A stretch of 64,000 nt of DNA from Marvinbryantia formatexigens DSM 14469 (GCF_025148285.1 NZ_CP102268.1:2893001-2957000), one strand, 5' to 3'; counted from the first letter of the stretch, positions 26,314 through 34,977 are shown. Made by a program: numbers and translations. The notes: generated from the letters alone by a model not told the origin.

Positions 26314-26410
26314 GGCAGAATGAAAACAGAAAGAGAACATAATGCGGCAGAATGAAAACAGAAAGAGAATATAATGCAGCAAATTGAAAACCATATGAGA
26401 ACAGAAAGGA
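26314..26410. repeat. Three 32-bp purine-rich tandem units
   Basis: GGCAGAATGAAAACAGAAAG begins units at about 26314 and 26346; a decayed third unit starts near 26378 and runs into the ribosome site of the next gene. Confidence 0.7.
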
Positions 26411-26419
26411 GGCGGCGTC

Positions 26420-26710
26420 ATGCTTACACCCATGCAAAAGAGGAATACCGCCAGAGAACTGCAGGAGAATTACAGAAGACTGGATATGGATTTGGCGTCA
26501 GTGCTTGCGGATTTGGGGATTTCGGAAGCTGAATTTAAGCGTGTTCTTGCAATGGACCATCCCGATCCGGCGCAGGTATGGATGGTCAGGGATTATCTGG
26601 AGGACAAATTAAAGGAGCAGGGAACGGAAATGTACCCATTTTCCAGACTTGCAGACCATAGCGCAAACAAATGGTTTTTCTATGAAACACCCTGGAGGAA
26701 CAAACAATAA
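26420..26710 (+). CDS. DUF2316 family protein
   Basis: The 96-residue protein matches the DUF2316 layout: QKRNTARELQENYRRLDMD, ASVLADLGISEAEFKRVL, WMVRDYLEDKLKEQGTEMYPFS and a C-terminal aromatic patch KWFFYETPW. The middle part resembles a small helix-turn-helix, so DNA binding is possible but not shown. The ribosome site AAGGAGG is strong. The gene stands alone between repeat arrays and ends in a repeat and a terminator. Function of the family is unknown. Confidence 0.8.
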   Translation: MLTPMQKRNTARELQENYRRLDMDLASVLADLGISEAEFKRVLAMDHPDPAQVWMVRDYLEDKLKEQGTEMYPFSRLADHSANKWFFYETPWRNKQ

Positions 26711-26849
26711 GTGCCGGTCAGAACAGGTGCTGACTGGCTGGTAGAATAAATAATAAGTGCCTGCCAGAACCGGTGCTGACTGGCTGACAGAATAAACAAT
26801 AAGTGTATGCCAGAACAAGTGCTGACTGGCTGGCAGGACAGATAATAAG
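26706..26849. repeat. Three tandem 46-bp units starting at the stop codon of the DUF2316 gene
   Basis: AATAAGTG starts units at 26706, 26753 and 26798. Each contains an inverted repeat such as GCCGGTCAG/CTGACTGGC. The first unit overlaps the TAA stop of the gene. Confidence 0.8.
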
Positions 26850-26890
26850 CGGCAGCCGGAGCAAAGAGAAACCGGCTGCCGGATTTTTTT
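26850..26890 (+). terminator. Intrinsic terminator
   Basis: GGCAGCCGG (26851-26859) pairs perfectly with CCGGCTGCC (26872-26880), followed by GGA and seven T residues. Confidence 0.85.
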
Positions 26891-26900
26891 CAATACTTCG

Positions 26901-26927
26901 TGCAACAATCTGTTGCACAGATGCGCA
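26901..26927 (+). repeat. Left copy of a 27-bp hairpin repeat
   Basis: This copy is identical to 27836-27862. It contains TGCAACA-ATC-TGTTGCA, a perfect hairpin, followed by CAGATGCGCA. It lies 168 bp before the transposase-like gene in the same orientation as the right copy. Confidence 0.9.
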
Positions 26928-27094
26928 CAAAAACTTAACATACGGCTGTTTTACGACCGGATGTTTCATCTTGTTGCAACATATGAAAAGTGCTTGAAAA
27001 ACAAATCCCTATGCGTTTATGATAGGACTGTACAAATCAGGGACATCGAAGCGGAAGCTGGCGGTGTTCATAAAAAATGAAGGGAGTACTATCA

Positions 27095-27751
27095 ATGGAA
27101 CGTATGAGTGAGGGGACACAAATCTGCTACGCAATTCTGAGAGGCAAGGCAAACCAGCAGCTTTTTGAAGAGGAAATTCAAAAAATGAAGGTTCTGGATG
27201 TGGCTGCCAGTATCCGTAAGGATATGGAGCCGGAGGTCCGGGTCCTTGCCTACTGTGTGCTGGATAATGAGCTGCATCTGGTGCTGCAGTCCGCCGGAGA
27301 AGCAACCGCGGAAAAATATCTGGACAGAGTAATCCGGCGCTATGAGGAAACCTGCATTCCGGAAAACGATACGATGCTGCGCATTGACTATCTGCCGGAT
27401 ACCAGGCAGTTTCCGGAGGTAAACTCGTCCGTACACGAGCAGGGTATTGTGTACGGTATCAGCCGGAAAACGACACATTTCCGCAAAAATACCATGCATG
27501 TGTTAAAAGACATGAAAGCGGCGCTGCGCTGCTGCATGAAACTGCACATGCTGCCGGTGAAGGAACAGATTGTCAGCGCACCGGAGGATTACTGGTGGTG
27601 CAGTTATCCGGATTATCTGGGCAGGTGCTGGCTGCCGCTTACAAGTACCGGCGAACTGCTCGGCGCACTCGATGAGAACGAGAAGCAGGCGCAGAAAATG
27701 ATACGGCAGAAGCATTTAGACGCACTTGCGAAATTATCTCCCGGTAACTAA
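27095..27751 (+). CDS. REP-associated tyrosine transposase-like protein (degenerate)
   Basis: ATG 27095 follows AAGGGAG; an earlier in-frame ATG at 27077 has no ribosome site. The 218-residue product has two regions that match Y1/RAYT transposases: VLAYCVLDNELHLVL, which corresponds to the family pattern with an HxH metal site, and LPVKEQIVSAPEDYWWCSYPDYLG, which corresponds to NPVK-G-V...P-D-W-SSY. The first His of the HUH motif is Glu here (E-L-H), and the usual YxHxNPVK helix reads CCMKLHMLPVK. The protein may therefore bind DNA hairpins without cutting them. Its codon use resembles its neighbours, which argues for long residence. Confidence 0.6.
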   Translation: MERMSEGTQICYAILRGKANQQLFEEEIQKMKVLDVAASIRKDMEPEVRVLAYCVLDNELHLVLQSAGEATAEKYLDRVIRRYEETCIPENDTMLRIDYLPDTRQFPEVNSSVHEQGIVYGISRKTTHFRKNTMHVLKDMKAALRCCMKLHMLPVKEQIVSAPEDYWWCSYPDYLGRCWLPLTSTGELLGALDENEKQAQKMIRQKHLDALAKLSPGN

Positions 27752-27835
27752 TACGTAACATAAAGGGGGATTGTGACGGAAATTTTTAAGATTTAAAATC
27801 ACAGGGGAAAACGATAAAAATTTTTAAAAAATCCA

Positions 27836-27862
27836 TGCAACAATCTGTTGCACAGATGCGCA
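27836..27862 (+). repeat. Right copy of the 27-bp hairpin repeat
   Basis: The sequence is identical to 26901-26927, 85 bp after the stop codon of the transposase-like gene. The following sequence runs into the control region of the two-component operon. Confidence 0.9.
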
Positions 27863-27890
27863 TGCAGAGTTTAGAATTATTAATGGTTCT

Positions 27891-27912
27891 TTCAGAAGCT
27901 GTTAAGATATTT
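27891..27912 (+). promoter_or_regulatory. Possible response-regulator box upstream of the two-component operon
   Basis: TTCAGAAGCTG (27891-27901) and TTAAGATATTT (27902-27912) are adjacent 11-mers that resemble the three 11-bp repeats at 30259-30291. Both sites are preceded by TTTAGAATT. Confidence 0.4.
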
Positions 27913-27945
27913 CTGCGACAATAAAAACAGGAATCCGGTTGGGCG

Positions 27946-28065
27946 GCGGACCGGATAGCCTGCCGGGCTGGCAGGAAATTGTTACGCGGACCGGATAACC
28001 TGCCGGGCTGGCAGGAAATTGTCACGCGAACCGGATAGCCTGTCAGGCTGGCAGGAAGCTATCAT
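27946..28065. repeat. Three tandem 40-bp hairpin units
   Basis: Units start at 27946, 27986 and 28026 with GCGGACCGGATA or close variants. The first two contain the palindrome CCTGCC-GGGCT-GGCAGG and the third a one-arm variant. They lie just before the response-regulator gene and look like REP-type palindromes. Confidence 0.85.
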
Positions 28066-28132
28066 CCGGACGACAATTACACACAGTCCGAAAAATACGC
28101 GCAGAGCCTGCCGCTTACGGAAAGGAGAAAGA

Positions 28133-28843
28133 ATGGACAGGGAACAGGTACTGATTATTGAAGATGATGCGGATATCCGGGAGGGTGTGCGCATTCTTCT
28201 GGAAAGCGAAAACTATTGTGTGAGAGAGGCGGAAAACGGAAGAAAGGGTCTGGAAATGCTGGAGGATACGACAGACCTGGTGATTCTGGATATCATGATG
28301 CCGGGAATGTCGGGGCTGCGGACCTGCGAGGAAATCCGCAGAGTCTCCAATGTGCCGGTGCTATTTCTGACGGCAAAGGCGCAGGAATCGGATAAGCTGA
28401 TTGGGCTGATGGCAGGCGGGGATGATTATCTGCCGAAGCCGTTTTCCTATGCGGAGCTGCTGGGAAGAGTAAAGGCGCTGCTGCGCAGGTACCGCGTTTA
28501 TATGGGAAAGACAGGGGAAAGCACGGAAAAAGAAACTTATCTGGAAAGAGGAGGTATCCGTATCCACGAGACCTTTAATGAGGTCTGGGTGGACGGCGTT
28601 CTCAAAGAGATGACTGACATTGAATATCACATGTTGTTATTGATGATGCAGCATCCGGGCAGGATTTTTTCTGCGCAGAACCTTTACGAGAGCATCTGGG
28701 AGGAGCCATATTTTTATTCCTGCAACAGTACCATTATGGTACATATCCGAAAGCTTCGGGTAAAAATAGAGGCGGATCCCAAATATCCGAAATACATCCG
28801 GACCGTCTGGGGAAAGGGGTATAAATTTGACACGGACGAATAA
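28133..28843 (+). CDS. OmpR-family response regulator
   Basis: The 236-residue protein has a receiver domain (about 1-120) with the acidic pair IEDDAD, the phosphorylated Asp in DLVILDIMMPGMSG, the Thr in VLFLTAKA and the Lys in YLPKPFSYAELL. A winged-helix DNA-binding domain follows (about 135-236) with TDIEYHMLLLMMQHPGRIF and the wing IRTVWGKGYKF. ATG 28133 follows AAAGGAG. The sensor kinase gene overlaps its end by 17 bp. The downstream exporter promoter carries 11-bp direct repeats, the usual spacing for OmpR-type dimers, so the exporter is the likely target. Confidence 0.95.
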   Translation: MDREQVLIIEDDADIREGVRILLESENYCVREAENGRKGLEMLEDTTDLVILDIMMPGMSGLRTCEEIRRVSNVPVLFLTAKAQESDKLIGLMAGGDDYLPKPFSYAELLGRVKALLRRYRVYMGKTGESTEKETYLERGGIRIHETFNEVWVDGVLKEMTDIEYHMLLLMMQHPGRIFSAQNLYESIWEEPYFYSCNSTIMVHIRKLRVKIEADPKYPKYIRTVWGKGYKFDTDE

Positions 28844-30152
28844 GGGACATTCGATTTATCTGCAGCTTATCCTGCTGCTTACCGTTGCAGCGGCTGCGGC
28901 GGGGATAGCGTTTGTGGCGCTGGATACCGCCGGCACCTGGCTGATTGATAATTATTATGACACGCCGGAATTTAACCGGAAGAAGGATAGCTTCTACATA
29001 GAAAAGATGCAGCAGTATATCGACGAGAACCAGCTTGGCTATGAGGATGCAGCGGAGCTGAGAGCCTGGGTGAAAGAGCAGCAGGTAATCAGTGTCCGTA
29101 TATACAAAGGTAACACATTGATGTTTAATTCGGACAATCCGGAGCAGCAGTCCATAGAGGAGGACGCCCAAGTGGAGGAATATGACTGGATTACGTTTTA
29201 TCCGGTGGAATTTGCGGACGGCACGGCGATGGCGGGCATCTGGGGCTGGTATGTGTATCAGCTTTATAATTACGTATGGGTTGCCGCACTGATTGCTTCT
29301 TTTGTGTTGTTTCTGTTGCTTACGCTGACCGGCATCCGCCGGAAAATGGCGTATATTGCCAGACTCAGCACCGAAATCGGAATACTGGAAGGCGGCAGTC
29401 TGGATTATGAGATTACGGTGAAGGGACGGGATGAACTCTCCACGCTTGCCAGAGGGTTGGACGATATGCGGCTGAATTTCAGGAATATGATTGCCAGAGA
29501 AGCGGAAATGGTGCGGGAGAATCAGAAAACGATTACGGAAATGTCACATGATCTGCGCACGCCGGTCACGTCCATTCTGCTTTATACCGAGATTCTGAAA
29601 AAGGGCAATTACGCGGACCAGGAACAGCTTGCGGAGTATCTGGATAAGATTGACAGGAACGCGCGCCGTATGAAACAGCTTACAGACCATCTGTTTGAGT
29701 ATTCCCTTGTGTCGGGCGGACAGGAAATTACGCTGGAAGAGCCGGAAAGCTACGAAGAACTGTTCTATGATCTGCTTTCGGAAACCTGTAGCTTCCTTGG
29801 GCAGCGCGGTTTTCAGATAGAGGCGCAGATGGAATGGCGCAGCACGAGGGTGAGGATTCATACAGAATATGTTGCGCGCATTCTGGATAACATCACCTCT
29901 AATATTTTAAAATATGCAAACCCGCAAACGCCGGTAAAAATTTCCACGCTGTATATCGGGAAAATGGCAGGGTTTGCTTTTGAGAATGAAATCCAGGAAA
30001 AGACAGAGCAGACGGACAGTACCTGCGTCGGTCTGCAGAGCATAAAAAATATGATGCAGAAAATGGGAGGAAGCAGCCAGACATATCAGCTGGACGGCAG
30101 GTTCCGGATTGAGATTCTGTTTCCATGTGAGCAGGAGGCTTCCGGGTCTTAG
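28827..30152 (+). CDS. Membrane sensor histidine kinase
   Basis: The 441-residue kinase starts at TTG 28827, seven bases after AAGGGG, inside the end of the regulator gene. It has a first membrane helix (LQLILLLTVAAAAAGIAFVA), an extracellular region of about 110 residues, a second helix (YVWVAALIASFVLFLLL), a HAMP-like linker, the phospho-acceptor helix EMSHDLRTPVTSILLYTE, and an ATPase domain with N box ILDNITSNILKYANP. The G1 box (DxGxG) is not seen; the G2-like segment is TCVGLQSIKNMMQKMGG. This reduced form occurs in kinases that sense peptides or antibiotics and control ABC exporters. A terminator overlaps its end. Confidence 0.92.
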   Translation: MTRTNKGHSIYLQLILLLTVAAAAAGIAFVALDTAGTWLIDNYYDTPEFNRKKDSFYIEKMQQYIDENQLGYEDAAELRAWVKEQQVISVRIYKGNTLMFNSDNPEQQSIEEDAQVEEYDWITFYPVEFADGTAMAGIWGWYVYQLYNYVWVAALIASFVLFLLLTLTGIRRKMAYIARLSTEIGILEGGSLDYEITVKGRDELSTLARGLDDMRLNFRNMIAREAEMVRENQKTITEMSHDLRTPVTSILLYTEILKKGNYADQEQLAEYLDKIDRNARRMKQLTDHLFEYSLVSGGQEITLEEPESYEELFYDLLSETCSFLGQRGFQIEAQMEWRSTRVRIHTEYVARILDNITSNILKYANPQTPVKISTLYIGKMAGFAFENEIQEKTEQTDSTCVGLQSIKNMMQKMGGSSQTYQLDGRFRIEILFPCEQEASGS

Positions 30153-30174
30153 GACCTTGGACCTCCTGTTTTTT
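30132..30174 (+). terminator. Intrinsic terminator after the kinase gene
   Basis: CAGGAGG (30132-30138) pairs with CCTCCTG (30162-30168), followed by six T residues. The left arm lies within the last codons of the kinase gene. Confidence 0.7.
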
Positions 30175-30258
30175 GCTGCACATGAAAATTCTCAGGATTT
30201 TCTGTAAAACCCAGGGTGCTCTGCGGGGATGCGTATACATGCGCAGAATTTAGAATTT

Positions 30259-30301
30259 TTCAGAAATGATTCAGAAATGGTTAAGAAAGAGGTTTTATAC
30301 T
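30259..30301 (+). promoter_or_regulatory. Exporter promoter with three 11-bp response-regulator repeats
   Basis: TTCAGAAATGA, TTCAGAAATGG and TTAAGAAAGAG run head to tail at 30259-30291. They replace the -35 element of a promoter whose -10 is TATACT (30296-30301). This is the classic layout for activation by an OmpR-family regulator, here probably the product of 28133-28843. Confidence 0.7.
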
Positions 30302-30330
30302 GACAGAAAATCGAAGAGGCAGGGGAGTAT

Positions 30331-31800
30331 ATGAAAAAGAAGACAGGGATTCTGCTCGGATTGTGCGTGGCTGCCGCAGGCGTGTATTTTGCGGCAGGGC
30401 GCCCTCTGGAAAGCAGGAACGGCGGTGCAGAGGAGAGTAAGGATATTGTTTATGTGAACAGCGTGTCCGATATCACCGGCGAAGGCATGGATTATGCGGA
30501 GCGCTTCGGCGGCGTGATTGAGCCGCAGGCAACGGTGAAAGTAAAGCTGGATGCAGAGAAAAAGGTGAAGGAATGCCGGGTGAAGGAGGGCGAACAGGTA
30601 GAAGAGGGGCAGGTGCTGTTCGTTTACGATACGCGGGAGGACGAAAATAAGCTTGCGCAGCTTGAGATAGATATTGAAAAAGAAAAAAGCGAGATTGAGA
30701 GCACGAAGGCGGCGATTGCCCGGCTGGAGAAGGAAAAGCGCTCGGCGGGCGCGGACGACCAGCTCGCGTATACGACGGATATTCTTACACAGCAGAATAA
30801 TATCAAAATGAGCGAGTATGAGATTAAGACAAAGACGCTGGAGATGGAACAGCTCAGGGAGACGCTTCAGAATGCGGAAGTGAAATCGGAGGTTTCCGGT
30901 ATGGTGCAGAAAATTAATCCGCCCGACAGCGATGACATGAGTAATTCGGATGGTACCTACATAAAAATCCTGAAGGCGGGAGATTTCCGGATTAAGTGTA
31001 AACTGAATGAACAGAATCTGCCGATGGTGACAGAAGGAATGTCAGTCGTAATTTTTTCAAGGCTTGACAAAAACCAGAAATGGAAGGGAACCGTGACGGA
31101 GGTTGTCACTGACAATACACAGGAGGATGATTCGGAGGATATTTCCATCGGCGGCAGCTCCTCCGGCTCTTCCAATTATCATTTTTATGTGCAGGTGCAG
31201 TCGACGGACGGGATGCTGCTCGGTCAGCATGTCTATCTGGAGGAGGACAAAGGACAGGATGCTCAGAAAGAGGGACTCTGGCTCCCGGAAAATTATCTGA
31301 TACAGGAAAACGGGAAATTTTTTGTCTGGAAGGCGGATGAAAGCCAGCATATCCGCAGGCAGGAGGTTACAACTGGCGGATACGATGAGGAACAGGGGAA
31401 ATATCAGATTGTATCCGGGCTTACCACGCAGGACAGCATTGCGTTTCCAATGGACAGCATCCGGGAGGAAAGCCGGACAGTGCTGAATGAATATGACGGG
31501 GATGCCGACGCCGGGAACGCGGATAGCACAGACAACATGGATGAGGAAAACACGGGAGTTGTGGAGGAGCTGGACGATGATGCGGATGCAGAAGTTGTGG
31601 AGGAACCGGACGATGATGTGGATGCAGAAGTCGTGGAGGAACCGGACGATGATGCGGATGCAGAAGTTGTAGAAGAGGAAGACGATGATGCGGAGGTTAT
31701 AGACGACGCCGATGCAGAGGTTATAGAAGAAACGGAAGAGGACAGCGGGGAGGCTGTTGTCTGGGATGACTTGGGGAATACGGGGGATATACAGGAGTGA
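30331..31800 (+). CDS. Exporter adaptor protein (HlyD/MacA-like), first copy
   Basis: The 489-residue protein has an N-terminal membrane anchor (GILLGLCVAAAGVYFAA), a split lipoyl domain (VKECRVKEGEQVEEGQVLFVYD and AEVKSEVSGMVQKINP) around a coiled-coil hairpin of about 100-180, and a beta-barrel part. Such adaptors dock on ABC permeases and extend outward. The last 80 residues (about 409-489) are an Asp/Glu-rich tail with three copies of DDDADAEVVEE-type repeats, which is unusual for the family. It is the first gene of the exporter operon, overlaps the ATPase gene by four bases, and is likely induced through the 11-bp repeats upstream. Confidence 0.9.
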   Translation: MKKKTGILLGLCVAAAGVYFAAGRPLESRNGGAEESKDIVYVNSVSDITGEGMDYAERFGGVIEPQATVKVKLDAEKKVKECRVKEGEQVEEGQVLFVYDTREDENKLAQLEIDIEKEKSEIESTKAAIARLEKEKRSAGADDQLAYTTDILTQQNNIKMSEYEIKTKTLEMEQLRETLQNAEVKSEVSGMVQKINPPDSDDMSNSDGTYIKILKAGDFRIKCKLNEQNLPMVTEGMSVVIFSRLDKNQKWKGTVTEVVTDNTQEDDSEDISIGGSSSGSSNYHFYVQVQSTDGMLLGQHVYLEEDKGQDAQKEGLWLPENYLIQENGKFFVWKADESQHIRRQEVTTGGYDEEQGKYQIVSGLTTQDSIAFPMDSIREESRTVLNEYDGDADAGNADSTDNMDEENTGVVEELDDDADAEVVEEPDDDVDAEVVEEPDDDADAEVVEEEDDDAEVIDDADAEVIEETEEDSGEAVVWDDLGNTGDIQE

Positions 31801-32480
31801 GCGAAGCGATAGTGTGTTTAAAGCATATATATAAGGATTACCAGCAGGGAAAGCTGGTGGTTCCGGCACTGAAGGATATTTGTCTGGAGGTGGAAAAAGG
31901 CGAGTATGTGGCGGTGATGGGACCGTCCGGGTCCGGGAAATCGACTCTGATGAATATTATTGGCTGTCTGGATCGCCCGACCTCCGGCGAATACCGTCTG
32001 GCGGGTGAGGAGGTACTGAAGCTGAGTGACCGCGGGCTGTCGGATATGCGGTTGAAAAATCTGGGGTTTGTTTTCCAGAATTTCCAGCTTCTACCCAGGA
32101 TGAATGCACTGGATAATGTGGCACTTCCGCTGGTATATGCGGGCGTGCGCAAATCCGTCCGGCGCAGACAGGCATATGAGGCACTGGTGAAAGTTGGTCT
32201 GGAGGACCGCGTGAAATTTCTGCCGACCCAGCTCTCCGGCGGACAGAAGCAGAGAGTGGCAATCGCCAGAGCAATGGTGAATCAGCCGGAGCTGCTGCTG
32301 GCGGACGAGCCGACCGGGGCGCTGGACTCAAAATCCAGCGGACAGGTGATGGAGCTGTTCTGTAAGCTGAATGAGGAGGGCGTAACGATTCTGATGATTA
32401 CCCATGACCGCGGCATAGCGGAATATGCGCAGCGCATGGTGACAATTTTTGACGGAGAACTGAGCGAGGAAAAGCAATGA
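31797..32480 (+). CDS. ABC exporter ATPase (MacB/LolD type)
   Basis: The 227-residue ATPase drives the neighbouring permease. It shows Walker A GPSGSGKST, the Q-loop in FVFQNFQLLPRMNALDNV, the signature LSGGQKQRVAIARA, Walker B LLLADEPTGALDSKSS and the His switch ITHDR. The pattern LDRPTSGEYRLAGEEV is typical of the MacB/LolD/FtsE group that handles peptides and lipids rather than import. It starts with GTG inside the end of the first adaptor gene and its stop overlaps the start of the second adaptor gene, so all are translated from one mRNA. Confidence 0.96.
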   Translation: MSEAIVCLKHIYKDYQQGKLVVPALKDICLEVEKGEYVAVMGPSGSGKSTLMNIIGCLDRPTSGEYRLAGEEVLKLSDRGLSDMRLKNLGFVFQNFQLLPRMNALDNVALPLVYAGVRKSVRRRQAYEALVKVGLEDRVKFLPTQLSGGQKQRVAIARAMVNQPELLLADEPTGALDSKSSGQVMELFCKLNEEGVTILMITHDRGIAEYAQRMVTIFDGELSEEKQ

Positions 32481-34966
32481 GGAAAGCGGCGATTTTAGGA
32501 ACAGTAACATTAATCGTGTGTATCGGAGCGGCGGCAGGAGCCGTCTTCTTTTTGAAAGAAAAGAATCAGCCTGCGGTAAAGGTCGTGCCGGTGGCGAATG
32601 TAAACGCCGGGCAGATTAGCTTTACGGATGAGGGGATGCTCGGAAGCATCACATCGCGGGTGGAGCAGAACATAAGTCCGGATGCGTCGTACACAATAGA
32701 CGAAGTATTTGTAAAGGCTGGCGACCAGGTAGAGGAAGGGACGCCCCTGTTCAGCTATGATATGACGCTGACGGAGCTGAAGCTGGAAATTGCGCGGTTG
32801 AAGCAGCAGACGGAGGAGCTGCATCTGCAGAAAATGGAAAAGGAGCTGAAAAAGCTTGGCGGGACACTGACTGCGCAGATGATTCCGAACAAAGCGGAGC
32901 AACTGGCGGCGGGGGAGCACACAGCGGGGGCGCCGGCAGCGGCGATATCGGAATCACCGGCAGAGCAGGCATCGGCGCGATTGGTATCACTGGCAGGGCA
33001 GGCGGAAATGCAGACTGTGCAGGGCGAAGCACCTGCGGAACATCTGGCAGAGACGCCGGCAGAATCCGCTACCGGGGCGCCGGCAGAACCCGCGACCAGG
33101 GCAATGACCGAAGCGCCAACGGAAGCGCCCACAGAAGCACCCACGGAGGCGCCGACCGAAGCGCCAACGGAAGCGCCGACGGATGCACCGACCGAAGCGC
33201 CAACAGAAGCAACGACGGATGCACCGACCGGGGCGCCGACCGAAGCACCAACGGAAGAACCCACCGAGACGCCAACGGAAGACCCCACTGAGACACCGAC
33301 GGAAACGCCGACAGAATCTCCGACGGAAACGGAATCAGAATCTGAGACAGAAACGGAAACCGAGACCGAGACAGAAACCGAAACAGAAACCGAAACGGAG
33401 CAGCTTCCGGATGAGGAAACGCTTAAAAATCTGGAGCTTTACCGCAATCTGGCGGCGGAGGTTTTAAATGCGGCGGATGCGTCTGCGCAGGAAACGCTGG
33501 AAAACGGCAGGCGCGCAATCGAAATTTACCAGACCTGGCTGGCAGAGGCGAGGACAGCAAGAAATCCGGGCGACGGACAGAATGCGGCGGCAGGCGGTGG
33601 GCACGGTGCATCGGAAGCTGGCGGGAAGGATGCGGCGGCAGGCGGATCGCAGAGTGCGCCGGAAGATGGGGAGCAGATTGTATCAGCAGACGGGGAAGAG
33701 ACGGAAATTAAGATGGAGGATTACCATCTGAAGCCGGAAATTACTTCCTGGCTGAAAAAGCAGGGACGGCAGGACGAGGCGGAAAAGCTGGCGGAGAGCT
33801 ATAGGGAAATCTGTCTGCGCAACGCGCTGTACTGCGCGCTGACGGTAAACCCGGAGACGGTTTCGCGCGATGAGCTGAAAACTGTGATGGATGCTTACAA
33901 TAAGCTGGGAAGCGGCTGGCAGCAGGAGGCGGAGCTTCGCTGGGCTGAACTGAAAAAAGATGCGGCAGAACCGGCGGCGGTGGTGCCGTCATTGCAGGAT
34001 ACGCTCAAAGCATATGATGTGACGCTGGGCATCCGAGAACTGGACCCGGCTTCCTTTGAGGAAAACCTGAGGGAATATCTGACTGCCCTGCGCGATTATT
34101 ACCTGGCGCTTCCGGAGGAGGCGAGAGTGCTGGTGAGCAATGCGGAGGAATTTATCGGATTTCTGAAGCAATATGGGCTGTGGGAAGAAGAGGAACCGCA
34201 GGAACCGGGGTTTGAAATGCCGGATTTCCAGGAACCGGGCAATACGCCGGAGGAACGCCGGGAGCTGATAAAAGACAAAGAGCGGGAGATTGCGGCGCAG
34301 AGGCTGAATATCCGCGAGGCGGCGCTGGAGGTAAAGGAACTGCAGGAAACAGTGGACGAAAAGATTGTCAGAAGCAGCATCAGCGGGACGGTAATCAGCA
34401 TCGGCACGGCGCAGAGCGGATCCGGCGATGAGTATTTTGCGCGGATTTCCAGCACCGAGGGGCTTTACGCAAAGGGCGTGCTGGATGAATTTTCCAGAGA
34501 GAGCGTGCAGCCGGGCGATACAATTAAGGGAACCTCTGTGGACACAGGAATGGAATTTACAGCGGTTATAAAGGAGGTTTCGCAGTATCCGGCTTCCGGA
34601 AGCGACAGTGATATCATTCTGTTCGGGGATGGAAACCAGAATACCTCATATTACACTTTTTTCGCGCTGATTGAAAATGCAGAAGGACTCCCGGAGGGAA
34701 TGGCGCAGCTTTCTCTGCCGGGCGGCACCTCCGGAGAAGCTATCAGTCTGGAGCAGTATTTTGTGCGAACACAGGAGAACGGCACAAAATATGTGCTGAA
34801 GCGCGGGGAGGACGGCAGGCTCTGCAGGCAGACGGTAAAGACCGGGATTACAAATGGCTCTTATGTAGAGATTCTCGACGGGCTGACGCTGGATGACTGG
34901 ATTGCTTTTCCGTACGGGAAGGACGCGGAAGCAGGGCGGCAGACCGTGGAAGCGGAAGAAATATAG
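32477..34966 (+). CDS. Exporter adaptor protein, second copy, with long Thr/Glu/Ala/Pro repeat insert
   Basis: This is an 829-residue relative of MacA/HlyD adaptors. Residues 1-95 give the membrane anchor (TVTLIVCIGAAAGAVFFL) and first lipoyl half (IDEVFVKAGDQVEEGTPLFSYD). The coiled coil is broken by a low-complexity insert: about 205-310 are repeats of TEAP turning into ESETETETE. A large helical region follows (about 313-600), then the returning coil and second lipoyl half SSISGTVISIGTAQ, then a barrel domain. Normal family length is near 400. The insert may push the hairpin through the thick wall. Its start overlaps the ATPase gene and it ends 11 bp before the permease gene. Confidence 0.85.
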   Translation: MRKAAILGTVTLIVCIGAAAGAVFFLKEKNQPAVKVVPVANVNAGQISFTDEGMLGSITSRVEQNISPDASYTIDEVFVKAGDQVEEGTPLFSYDMTLTELKLEIARLKQQTEELHLQKMEKELKKLGGTLTAQMIPNKAEQLAAGEHTAGAPAAAISESPAEQASARLVSLAGQAEMQTVQGEAPAEHLAETPAESATGAPAEPATRAMTEAPTEAPTEAPTEAPTEAPTEAPTDAPTEAPTEATTDAPTGAPTEAPTEEPTETPTEDPTETPTETPTESPTETESESETETETETETETETETETEQLPDEETLKNLELYRNLAAEVLNAADASAQETLENGRRAIEIYQTWLAEARTARNPGDGQNAAAGGGHGASEAGGKDAAAGGSQSAPEDGEQIVSADGEETEIKMEDYHLKPEITSWLKKQGRQDEAEKLAESYREICLRNALYCALTVNPETVSRDELKTVMDAYNKLGSGWQQEAELRWAELKKDAAEPAAVVPSLQDTLKAYDVTLGIRELDPASFEENLREYLTALRDYYLALPEEARVLVSNAEEFIGFLKQYGLWEEEEPQEPGFEMPDFQEPGNTPEERRELIKDKEREIAAQRLNIREAALEVKELQETVDEKIVRSSISGTVISIGTAQSGSGDEYFARISSTEGLYAKGVLDEFSRESVQPGDTIKGTSVDTGMEFTAVIKEVSQYPASGSDSDIILFGDGNQNTSYYTFFALIENAEGLPEGMAQLSLPGGTSGEAISLEQYFVRTQENGTKYVLKRGEDGRLCRQTVKTGITNGSYVEILDGLTLDDWIAFPYGKDAEAGRQTVEAEEI

Positions 34967-34977
34967 AGGAGGGCGCT

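Larger units (their letters stand above)
26901..27862 (+). mobile_element. Possible IS200/REP-type element or its domesticated remnant
   Basis: A Y1/REP-transposase-like gene lies between two identical 27-bp repeats that form the same hairpin in the same orientation. Single-strand transposons of the IS200/IS605 group carry such subterminal hairpins at both ends and lack inverted terminal repeats. The protein has lost part of its HUH motif, so activity is doubtful. The boundaries are inferred from the repeats alone. Confidence 0.45.
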
